From Pseudomonadota bacterium (GTDB lineage: Bacteria > Pseudomonadota > Alphaproteobacteria > Azospirillales > Azospirillaceae): a DNA stretch of 9,250 nt. Positions 1 to 5,337 of the stretch are shown one piece after another. Within the stretch, counting starts at the first letter, position 1. The number at the start of each line of letters is the position of its first letter. The position numbers and the translations under genes are program-made. The stretch covers positions 1-9,250 of the forward strand of contig JAEYOB010000218.1 of NCBI GenBank assembly GCA_023412175.1, given 5' to 3'. The notes beneath the pieces are model-generated. The model was not told where the DNA came from, made no database searches, and saw only the letters and a program-made list of their open reading frames with translations.

Positions 1-372
1 CCGGTGAGCGCCCCGGACGATGCGGGCGGGCCGCGCTTCCGCCTGCCCGGCAGCACGCAAACGCCCGTGCCGTATCTGGCCTATGCCGAGGTGTCGGCAC
101 TTGGCCGCGCCGTGGCGTCGGCACTGACGCCGCGCGAGGTGTGGCTTGATCAGGTGTTCGTGGCGCACCAGGCGGTGCTGCTGCGCACCATGGCGCAGGA
201 CGGGCGTGGCGTCGCCTGGATGCCGCACACGCTGGTGCGCGACGACCTGGAGCGCGGTGCCCTGGCCCCGGCCGGCGACACGGCCTGGGATGTCCCCGTC
301 GAGGTTCACCTGTTCCGCCCCCGCAGCCGCATGAGCCCGGCCGCGGAGACGTTCTGGGCGATGGTTGCCTGA
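1..372 (+). CDS. LysR-family transcriptional regulator, C-terminal part (5' end outside window)
   Basis: The reading frame is open from the first base, so this is the end of a longer gene; the GTG at position 4 is internal and not a real start. The visible 123 residues are the last part of a LysR substrate-binding domain. They include a segment resembling the 'HQAVLLRTMAQDGRGVAW' region, then 'MPHTLVRDDLERG', then 'WDVPVEVHLFRPR' and a final 'SPAAETFW' helix. That order (effector-domain helix, 'G-x-G-x-A-W-L/M-P' turn, 'D-D-L' helix, final strand and helix) is characteristic of LysR proteins. It reminds me of the HypT/YjiE branch, which responds to hypochlorite in E. coli, but with the DNA-binding domain missing the subgroup is only a guess. 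The gene converges on the DUF1330 gene with a 23-base gap, so its target is more likely to lie to the left of the window. Confidence 0.85.
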   Translation, partial: PVSAPDDAGGPRFRLPGSTQTPVPYLAYAEVSALGRAVASALTPREVWLDQVFVAHQAVLLRTMAQDGRGVAWMPHTLVRDDLERGALAPAGDTAWDVPVEVHLFRPRSRMSPAAETFWAMVA

Positions 373-395
373 CGCACGCCACGGCGCCGCACACC

Positions 396-719
396 TCACT
401 CCATCAGGATGTCGGTCGCCTTGTGACCGGGCGGAACGGTGTCGATCAGGAAGACGTCGCCCTCCGAATTGGCCATGCGCAGCGGCAGGATTTCACGGTA
501 GTCGGCCGAGTTGTACCAACGATGGGCGCTGCTCCGGTCCGGGAACTCGATCATGATGAAGTCTCCCGACCAGCGTCCTTCGAGCGTTTCCGCTTCGCCT
601 CCATGCACGAGATAGCGGCCCCCGAAAGGCTCCAATGTGGCGTCGATCCGCCGAAGATACTCGGCGATGGCAGGTCCCATGGTGACATTGCGCAGGTGAG
701 CGACGGCCAACGTGGGCAT
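396..719 (-). CDS. DUF1330 family protein
   Basis: A 107-residue soluble protein that I place in the DUF1330 family, small ferredoxin-like dimeric alpha/beta-barrel proteins of unknown biochemical role. Supporting segments are 'YLRRIDATLEPFGGRYLVHGG' (split here as a helix followed by a G-G-R-Y-L-V strand, about residues 21-40), 'LEGRWSGDFIMIEFPD' (46-61) and 'AHRWYNSADYREILPLR' (65-81). These match the family's helix/strand order, with its 'W-Y-x-S-x-x-Y' helix, and its usual length of about 95-110 residues. The frame stays open upstream, but the ATG at 719 is chosen because a strong AAAGGAGA ribosome site precedes it by about six bases and the domain starts right there. The gene is the second of a minus-strand pair, 62 bases behind the membrane protein gene, with a small hairpin in the gap. 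No catalytic residues can be assigned. Confidence 0.85.
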   Translation of the reverse strand: MPTLAVAHLRNVTMGPAIAEYLRRIDATLEPFGGRYLVHGGEAETLEGRWSGDFIMIEFPDRSSAHRWYNSADYREILPLRMANSEGDVFLIDTVPPGHKATDILME

Positions 720-725
720 GAAACA

Positions 726-733
726 TCTCCTTT
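726..733 (-). promoter_or_regulatory. Ribosome binding site of the DUF1330 gene
   Basis: On the minus strand this reads AAAGGAGA, six bases before the ATG. It decides the start of the DUF1330 gene, because the same frame stays open far upstream and would otherwise suggest a 252-residue protein overlapping the membrane protein gene. Confidence 0.75.
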
Positions 734-743
734 GGGCGGAAAG

Positions 744-760
744 GGCACCAAGCCGGTGCC
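744..760 (-). other. Small intercistronic hairpin
   Basis: GGCACC (744-749) and GGTGCC (755-760) form a perfect 6-base-pair stem around a 5-base loop, between the membrane protein gene and the DUF1330 gene. On the minus-strand transcript it is followed by CTTTCC rather than a long U-run, so it is not a convincing intrinsic terminator. It could partially attenuate transcription, act as a processing barrier, or have no role. Confidence 0.4.
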
Positions 761-781
761 TTGGAGGGGCGTTGGGACTGG

Positions 782-1177
782 TCAGGCGGCCGTGGCCCGG
801 CGGACGCACAGGTATTCGACCTCGGCGAACGCCAGCACCACCAGGGCCATGGCCAGGACGAAGGCGACGCCCGGGCCGGTCGGCGCGATCCAGCCGGCCA
901 GCAGCAGCGTTGCGCTTTCCACCGCCCATACGGCGTTGGCGGCGATCACCGCCCAGACCGCGATGCGGGGCAGCGTGGTTCGGCGGGCAAGCACGAACAC
1001 GGCCGCGGCAAACGGCAGCAGCACGATCCCGGCGCCGGTAAGCAGGATCGAAGGCAGCCCCAGCGGGCCGGAAAGGGCATCGGCGCCGAGCAGCATCAGC
1101 AGACCGGCCATGGCGCTCGATGCGGCGTCGGCCAGCAGGACGTTGCGCAGCCACGGGGTGACCTGGATTGTCGTCAT
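782..1177 (-). CDS. Small integral membrane protein, four predicted helices, unknown function
   Basis: A 131-residue protein that is almost entirely hydrophobic. I see four likely membrane segments, at about residues 13-33, 42-63, 72-94 and 101-124. Short polar links separate them, including 'ARRTTLPR' after the second and a charged 'EVEYLCVRR' end. There is no signal-peptide-like cleavage site, and I recognise no catalytic or transport motif. The ATG at 1177 is preceded by a clear AAAGGAG ribosome site (1184-1190). It is the first gene of a minus-strand pair with the DUF1330 gene and is divergent from the XRE regulator, which probably controls it. I do not recognise the family. A role in sensing or in membrane adaptation would be a guess. 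Confidence 0.8.
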   Translation of the reverse strand: MTTIQVTPWLRNVLLADAASSAMAGLLMLLGADALSGPLGLPSILLTGAGIVLLPFAAAVFVLARRTTLPRIAVWAVIAANAVWAVESATLLLAGWIAPTGPGVAFVLAMALVVLAFAEVEYLCVRRATAA

Positions 1178-1183
1178 GGGACG

Positions 1184-1190
1184 CTCCTTT
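1184..1190 (-). promoter_or_regulatory. Ribosome binding site of the four-helix membrane protein gene
   Basis: On the minus strand this reads AAAGGAG, six bases before the ATG at 1177, and supports that start. Confidence 0.7.
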
Positions 1191-1296
1191 GTGCGGGGAA
1201 ACGGGTGTTGTGCGGCAAGGATGACCCCGGACCGGAACCGAAGCGATTACGTCAGGGGTAATGGAGCGCCGCCGGCAGCTCGATTATCCTTCGCTC

Positions 1297-2091
1297 ATGA
1301 CGATGACCACCGACAGCCCGTCCGTAGGCGATCTGCTGCGCACATGGCGCCAGCGCCGGCGGTTCAGCCAACTCGACCTCGCCTGCGAGGCCGACATCTC
1401 GACCCGGCACCTGAGTTTCCTGGAAACCGGGCGCGCGCGGCCGAGCCGGGAGATGATCCTGCACCTGGCGGAGCGGTTGGACGTCCCGCTGCGGGAGCGC
1501 AACGCGCTCCTGGTAGCAGCCGGTTTCGCTCCCGTCTTCCCGCAACGGCCGCTTGCCGATCCGGCGCTGACCGCGGCGCGCAAGGCGATCGACCTGATTC
1601 TCGCCGGACACGAGCCCTACCCGGCCTTGGCGGTGGATCGTCGCTGGAATCTGGTTGCGGCCAACCGGGCGACCGAACGCCTGATGGCCGGGTCAGACCC
1701 TTCACTTCTGCAGCCGCCGATCAACGTTCTGCGCCTCAGCCTGCACCCCGCCGGGCTGGCGCCGCGTATCGCCAATCTGGCGGAATGGCGGGCGCACCTG
1801 CTGGCGAGGCTCGACCGTCAGGTCGATATCACCGCCGACCCCGCGCTGATCGAGCTTCTGGAGGAATTGAAGGGCTATCCGGTGCCCGCAGCCGCGCAGC
1901 CGCACCAGGACTATGGTGGCGTGCTGGTGCCGCTTCAATTGACCGTGGAGGGCCGCGTGCTGTCCTTCTTCAGCACCACCACGGTGTTCGGCACTCCGGT
2001 GGACGTCACGCTCTCCGAACTCGCGCTGGAGGCCTTCTACCCCGCGGACCCGGCGACCGCCGAGGCGTTGCTCGCGCTGGCCGCCGGCTGA
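1297..2091 (+). CDS. XRE-family regulator with C-terminal MmyB-like ligand-binding domain
   Basis: A DNA-binding regulator of about 264 residues. Residues about 9-65 form an XRE/Cro-type helix-turn-helix: 'LRTWRQRRRFSQLDLA', then 'ISTRHLSFLETGRARPSREM', then 'LAERLDVPLRERNALLVAAG'. These are the hallmarks of this widespread subgroup, which carries an MmyB-type (MltR-like) ligand-binding domain. The rest, about residues 85-262, fits that domain, including 'YPALAVDRRWNLVAANRA' (a PAS-like strand-turn-strand) and the final 'LALEAFYPADPATAEALL'. The start is uncertain. ATG at 1297 or 1303 fits the family's beginning, but neither has a visible Shine-Dalgarno site; an in-frame ATG at 1261 would add 12 untypical residues. 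A TATCCT at 1285-1290 would place transcription start near 1297, so the mRNA may be leaderless. The gene is divergent from the membrane protein/DUF1330 pair, its probable target, and converges on the tartrate dehydrogenase gene with an 11-base gap. Confidence 0.9.
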   Translation: MTMTTDSPSVGDLLRTWRQRRRFSQLDLACEADISTRHLSFLETGRARPSREMILHLAERLDVPLRERNALLVAAGFAPVFPQRPLADPALTAARKAIDLILAGHEPYPALAVDRRWNLVAANRATERLMAGSDPSLLQPPINVLRLSLHPAGLAPRIANLAEWRAHLLARLDRQVDITADPALIELLEELKGYPVPAAAQPHQDYGGVLVPLQLTVEGRVLSFFSTTTVFGTPVDVTLSELALEAFYPADPATAEALLALAAG

Positions 2092-2102
2092 AAGGACGGC
2101 CG

Positions 2103-3161
2103 CTAGATCACCGCGGCGATCGCCTCGCCCAGTTCCCGCGTGTTCGCCTTGCCGCCCATGTCCGGGGTACGGACATCGGCCTCGGCCAGCACGCGCTCGA
2201 TGGCGGAGACGATGGCCGCGCCGGCGTCCGGCCGCCCGAGGTGGTCGAGCATCATGGCGCCCGACCAGATCTGCCCGATCGGATTGGCGATCCCCTTGCC
2301 GGCGATATCAGGGGCCGAGCCGTGCACCGGCTCGAACATCGAGGGGAACTGGCGCTCCGGGTTGAGGTTGGCGGACGGCGCGATGGCGATGGTGCCGGTG
2401 CAAGCCGGCCCAAGGTCGGACAGGATGTCGCCGAACAGGTTGGAGCCCACCACCACGTCGAACCAGTGCGGGTTGCGAACGAAATGCGCCGCCAGGATGT
2501 CGATGTGGAACTGGTCGGTCTTCACCTCGGGATAGGCGCCCTTCATGGCGGCGAAGCGCTCGTCCCAATAGGGCATTGTGTGGATGATGCCGTTCGACTT
2601 GGTGGCCGAGGTCAAGTGCCTCTTCGGCCGCGCCTGCGCCAGTTCGAAGGCGTAGCGAAGGATGCGGTCCACGCCCTTGCGGGTGAACATGGTCTCCTGC
2701 ACGACGACCTCCTCGTCGGTCCCGCCGTAGAGGCGCCCACCGATCTCGGAGTATTCGCCCTCGTTGTTCTCGCGCACGATCATCATGTCGATATCGCCCG
2801 GCACACGGCCGGCCAGCGGACACGGCACGCCCTTGAACAGGCGGACCGGGCGCAGGTTGACGTACTGCCGGAACTCGCGGCGCAGCGGGATCAGCAGGCC
2901 CCACAGGGACACATGGTCCGGCACGCCGGGGAAGCCGACCGCGCCCAGGAAGATGGCGTCGTGGTTGCGGATGCTGGCGATGCCGTCCTCCGGCATCATG
3001 CGGCCGGTCTTGTGGAAGCGCTCGCACGACCAGTCCAGGTGATCCCACTGGAACTCGATGCCGAACTTGCGGCCGGCGGCCTCCAGCACGCGGATGCCCT
3101 CGGGTACCACCTCATGCCCGATGCCGTCGCCGGGTATGACGGCAATGCGATAGCGCTCCAT
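2103..3161 (-). CDS. Tartrate dehydrogenase / D-malate dehydrogenase-type enzyme
   Basis: A 352-residue cytosolic NAD-dependent beta-decarboxylating dehydrogenase of the isocitrate/isopropylmalate dehydrogenase superfamily. It is closest to the tartrate dehydrogenase/decarboxylase (TtuC) and D-malate dehydrogenase (DmlA/YeaU) group, which oxidises D-malate to pyruvate and CO2 and also acts on tartrate. Visible features are the N-terminal 'IPGDGIG' (9-15) and substrate arginines R94, R104 (in 'NLRPVRL') and R130 (in 'VRENNEGEYS'). Also present are Y137, the catalytic lysine K188 (in 'TSATKSNG'), metal-binding D221, D245 ('NLFGDILSDLG') and D249, and the NAD loop 'EPVHGSAPDIAGKGIANP' (277-294). 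All expected active-site residues are present and the length is normal. AGGAGGAG (3168-3175) lies six bases before the ATG. Distinguishing D-malate, tartrate and 3-isopropylmalate by eye is not certain, but the 'GFPGVPDHVSLWGLLIPLRREF' region is typical of the tartrate/D-malate group. It is divergent from the TSUP permease. E. coli dmlA is activated by an adjacent LysR regulator, and none lies next to this gene. Confidence 0.92.
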   Translation of the reverse strand: MERYRIAVIPGDGIGHEVVPEGIRVLEAAGRKFGIEFQWDHLDWSCERFHKTGRMMPEDGIASIRNHDAIFLGAVGFPGVPDHVSLWGLLIPLRREFRQYVNLRPVRLFKGVPCPLAGRVPGDIDMMIVRENNEGEYSEIGGRLYGGTDEEVVVQETMFTRKGVDRILRYAFELAQARPKRHLTSATKSNGIIHTMPYWDERFAAMKGAYPEVKTDQFHIDILAAHFVRNPHWFDVVVGSNLFGDILSDLGPACTGTIAIAPSANLNPERQFPSMFEPVHGSAPDIAGKGIANPIGQIWSGAMMLDHLGRPDAGAAIVSAIERVLAEADVRTPDMGGKANTRELGEAIAAVI

Positions 3162-3167
3162 GGGGTT

Positions 3168-3175
3168 CTCCTCCT
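3168..3175 (-). promoter_or_regulatory. Ribosome binding site of the tartrate/D-malate dehydrogenase gene
   Basis: On the minus strand this reads AGGAGGAG, six bases before the ATG at 3161. It is a near-ideal Shine-Dalgarno site. Confidence 0.75.
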
Positions 3176-3291
3176 ATTCTTGCGGCCCGTTCTTGCAGTG
3201 CCGATACCGAGCGTACCGGCAAGGGGATGAAACCGCGAATGCGCAATGGACATGCCGCCATACCGGCCAAGCATCGGATCGGAACAGTGGC

Positions 3292-4041
3292 GTGAACGGC
3301 CTCGACCCGCTGCTCGTCGGCTATGCGCTGGCCGTCTTCACGCTGGCCGGCGTGGTCAAGGGGGCGGCCGGATTCGGCTTCCCGATGGTGTCCGTGCCGC
3401 TGCTGGCGCAGGTGATGCCGGTGCCGACGGCCATTGCCTGGGCGCTGGTGCCGACCTTTGGCGCCAACCTCGTGCAGATGATCGAGACGCGCGCCCATGC
3501 CGGGGTGCTGCGGACCATCTGGCCGCTGCTGGCGGTGCTCTACCCGGTGATGGCGGCAACGGTGCGTATGATACCGTCCATGGACCCACGCGTGCTTTAC
3601 CTGCTGGTCGGCGCCCTGATCGAGGTGGCGGCGATCATGCAGTTCCTCGGCCGCATTCCGCGCGTGGAGGGACGCGCCCGCCTACCGCTTCTGCTGGCGG
3701 GAGGAGCGGTGACCGGCGTGCTGGGCGGCATGACCTCGTTCTTCGGCTTCCCCGCGCTCCAGGCGTTCCTGGCGATCGGACTGACGGCGCGCGAGTTCGT
3801 GTTCGCCGCCAGCGTCCTGTTCCTGGCGGGCACCGTGGTGCTGGGCGCCGGGTTGTCGCACCTGGGGATCCTCGGGCTGGACGATCTTCTGGTGTCGGCG
3901 CTGGGCATCCCCACCATGATGCTGGGGCTCGCCGTCGGCCAGCGTATCCGCAACCGCGCCTCGCCGACGCTGTTCCGCAACCTCGTGCTCGGCACGTTGT
4001 TCGTGGTCGGCATCAGCATGATCGCAAAGGGGCTCGCCTAA
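3292..4041 (+). CDS. TSUP-family (TauE/SafE, DUF81) membrane permease
   Basis: A 249-residue polytopic membrane protein of the TSUP family, whose members move sulfite, sulfonates or organic anions across the inner membrane. The family's duplicated signature is visible: 'KGAAGFGFPMVSVPLL' (23-38) in the first half and 'GVLGGMTSFFGFPALQAF' (142-159) in the second. About eight hydrophobic segments span the protein, and the family's typical C-terminal 'GQRIRNRASPTLFRNLVLG' is present (216-234). The frame opens further upstream, but those residues are polar and unlike the family, and that stretch overlaps the divergent dehydrogenase start. I therefore chose the GTG at 3292, which gives the normal family length; its ribosome site is weak (GGATCGGA about 10 bases upstream). 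Being divergent from the tartrate/D-malate dehydrogenase, it may carry a related organic acid or be its exporter; that is inference, since TSUP substrates cannot be read from sequence. Confidence 0.88.
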   Translation: MNGLDPLLVGYALAVFTLAGVVKGAAGFGFPMVSVPLLAQVMPVPTAIAWALVPTFGANLVQMIETRAHAGVLRTIWPLLAVLYPVMAATVRMIPSMDPRVLYLLVGALIEVAAIMQFLGRIPRVEGRARLPLLLAGGAVTGVLGGMTSFFGFPALQAFLAIGLTAREFVFAASVLFLAGTVVLGAGLSHLGILGLDDLLVSALGIPTMMLGLAVGQRIRNRASPTLFRNLVLGTLFVVGISMIAKGLA

Positions 4042-4054
4042 CGGCCGCCCCGAA

Positions 4055-4070
4055 AAATTGGTCAGGCCAT
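4055..4070. promoter_or_regulatory. Candidate GntR/UxuR-type operator
   Basis: The sequence reads AAATTGGTCAGGCCAT. Its core TGGTC-A-GGCCA (4059-4069) is an odd palindrome with four of five arm pairs matching. The left half AAATTGGT equals the half-site of the E. coli UxuR/ExuR operator as I recall it (AAATTGGTATACCAATTT). The spacing fits FadR-subfamily operators of the form T-N-G-T-N3-A-C-N-A, with one mismatch. It lies about nine bases upstream of the -35 box of the importer operon, which encodes a FadR-type GntR regulator. The right half is weaker and the spacing is one base longer than in E. coli, so this is a prediction. Confidence 0.5.
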
Positions 4071-4078
4071 CGGACTGT

Positions 4079-4107
4079 TTGACAATCCAACATACGTGCA
4101 CTAACCT
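4079..4107 (+). promoter_or_regulatory. Sigma70-type promoter of the ABC importer / uxuA operon
   Basis: A perfect TTGACA -35 box (4079-4084), a 17-base spacer and a TAACCT -10 box (4102-4107) that keeps the key first T, second A and last T. Transcription would begin near 4114, leaving a leader of about 27 bases that contains the AAGGGGAGGAA ribosome site. It lies in the 99-base gap after the TSUP gene, so the importer operon can be transcribed independently. Confidence 0.65.
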
Positions 4108-4124
4108 TCCGGCAAAACCAAGCC

Positions 4125-4135
4125 AAGGGGAGGAA
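4125..4135 (+). promoter_or_regulatory. Ribosome binding site of the solute-binding protein gene
   Basis: AAGGGGAGGAA ends five bases before the ATG at 4141. It is the strongest ribosome site in the operon, as expected for a binding protein made in excess over its membrane partners. Confidence 0.75.
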
Positions 4136-4140
4136 CAGCC

Positions 4141-5325
4141 ATGCACGACGGCAGTGGGCGGCGGACGGTGTTGGCGGGGCTTGCGATGGCGGGCGCCCTG
4201 GCGGCGCTGCCGGCGGGGGCGCAGGTTCCGGCCTTCCCCAAGGATCCGGTGACCATCAACGTCATCGACGTGGCCGGCAATCTGGCGCTGACGCAGAAGG
4301 CCATCGAGAACTACCGCAAGGCCAACCCGAACCGCGTCGCCCGCTTCACCTTCACCAAGGCCCCGGCGCCCGAGCTGGCCGGCAAGATCAAGGCACAGCA
4401 GAACGCCGGCCGCGTGGACATCGACCTCGTGCTGACCGGCACCGACGGCCTCGCCGCGGGAATCGAACAGGGGTTGTGGACACCGCTGCTGCCGGCCTAT
4501 GCCGAGAAGTTCCCGAGCCTGGAGGCGAACTACCTGCCCGCCGCGGCGAAGATGCAGACGCTGGCGGCCAGCCAGGGCATCGTCGTCACCTACTACCCCT
4601 CCGGCCCACTGCTTGAGTACGCGCCGGAACGCGTCAAGACCCCGCCGAAATCGGCCGAGGAACTGTTGACGTACTGCAAGGCCAACCCCGGCAAGTTCAT
4701 GTACGCCCGGCCGGCCAACTCCGGCCCCGGCCGTACCTTCCTGATGGGCCTGCCCTATCTGCTGGGCGACAAGGACCCGAAGGACCCGGTGAACGGCTGG
4801 GAGAAGACCTGGGCCTACCTGAAGGACCTGAATTCCTGCATCGAGTACTATCCGTCCGGTACCACCGCGACCATGAAGGAGTTGGGCGAGGGCTCGCGCG
4901 ACGTGATCGCCACGACGACGGGCTGGGACATCAACCCGCGCGTGCTGGGCACCGTGCCGAAGTCGGCGCAGGTGACGACGCTGAACGGCTTCCACTGGGT
5001 GGCGGACGCCCACTACATGGTGGTGCCGAAGGGCTTGGCGCCGGAGCGGCTGGCGGTGGTCCTCGACCTCATGGCCTTCCTCCTGAAGCCGGAGCAGCAG
5101 GCCTACGCCTACGACGAGGGCTATTTCTACCCCGGCCCGGCGGTGAAGGACGTGACGCTCGCCATGGCCCCGCCGGAGAGTCAGGCGGCGATCAAGGAGT
5201 TCGGCCGGCCGGAATACGAGCAGTTGATCGCCGGCAACCCCATCGAGCTGCCGCTCGACGCCAAGGGCCTGGTTGACGCCTTCCGGCTCTGGGATGAGCG
5301 CGTCGGCGCAGCGAAGACGAAGTGA
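4141..5325 (+). CDS. ABC transporter periplasmic solute-binding protein (polyamine/opine/YnjB-like type)
   Basis: A 394-residue secreted protein that captures the substrate for the importer encoded by the next three genes. The N-terminus has twin arginines (R7-R8) followed by a hydrophobic run to about residue 24 and an 'AGA-Q' cleavage site (27/28). This is a signal peptide compatible with Tat export, although the consensus is incomplete (G-R-R-T-V-L). The mature part begins with the usual first strand ('VTINVIDVAGN', 37-47) and helix, then 'VDIDLVLTG' (92-100). The hinge-like 'HYMVVPKGL' (291-299) and the C-terminal 'AVVLDLMAFLLKPEQQAYAY' helix (305-324) are typical of the solute-binding family that includes polyamine, thiamine, iron and YnjB-type proteins. 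Two cysteines (C179, C233) remain in the mature protein and could form a disulfide. It is first in the operon, with the best ribosome site and its own promoter. The substrate cannot be read from the sequence; linkage to uxuA suggests a uronate, hexonate or conjugate. Confidence 0.88.
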   Translation: MHDGSGRRTVLAGLAMAGALAALPAGAQVPAFPKDPVTINVIDVAGNLALTQKAIENYRKANPNRVARFTFTKAPAPELAGKIKAQQNAGRVDIDLVLTGTDGLAAGIEQGLWTPLLPAYAEKFPSLEANYLPAAAKMQTLAASQGIVVTYYPSGPLLEYAPERVKTPPKSAEELLTYCKANPGKFMYARPANSGPGRTFLMGLPYLLGDKDPKDPVNGWEKTWAYLKDLNSCIEYYPSGTTATMKELGEGSRDVIATTTGWDINPRVLGTVPKSAQVTTLNGFHWVADAHYMVVPKGLAPERLAVVLDLMAFLLKPEQQAYAYDEGYFYPGPAVKDVTLAMAPPESQAAIKEFGRPEYEQLIAGNPIELPLDAKGLVDAFRLWDERVGAAKTK

Positions 5326-5337
5326 GAGGCGCCTGAC

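Noticed and set aside
1690..1700. Perfect odd palindrome GGGTC-A-GACCC resembling a FadR-type site
   Set aside because: It lies inside the XRE coding sequence, far from any promoter, and short GC-rich palindromes of this size occur by chance.
2079..2101. GGCCG...CGGCC inverted repeat at the XRE / dehydrogenase convergence as a two-way terminator
   Set aside because: The stem is only five pairs with a 13-base loop and no U-run on either side. It overlaps the coding end of the XRE gene and is too weak to call.
423..3230. A 935-codon open frame on the plus strand
   Set aside because: It runs antisense to the DUF1330, membrane protein and dehydrogenase genes and out of frame with the XRE gene. 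Its translation is low-complexity, rich in R, A, G, P and H, with no domain. Long stop-free shadow frames are expected in GC-rich DNA.
3160..3291. Upstream extension of the TSUP gene to the ATG at 3160
   Set aside because: The extra 44 residues are polar, unlike the family, and would overlap the start codon and ribosome site of the divergent dehydrogenase gene. The GTG at 3292 gives the usual family length.
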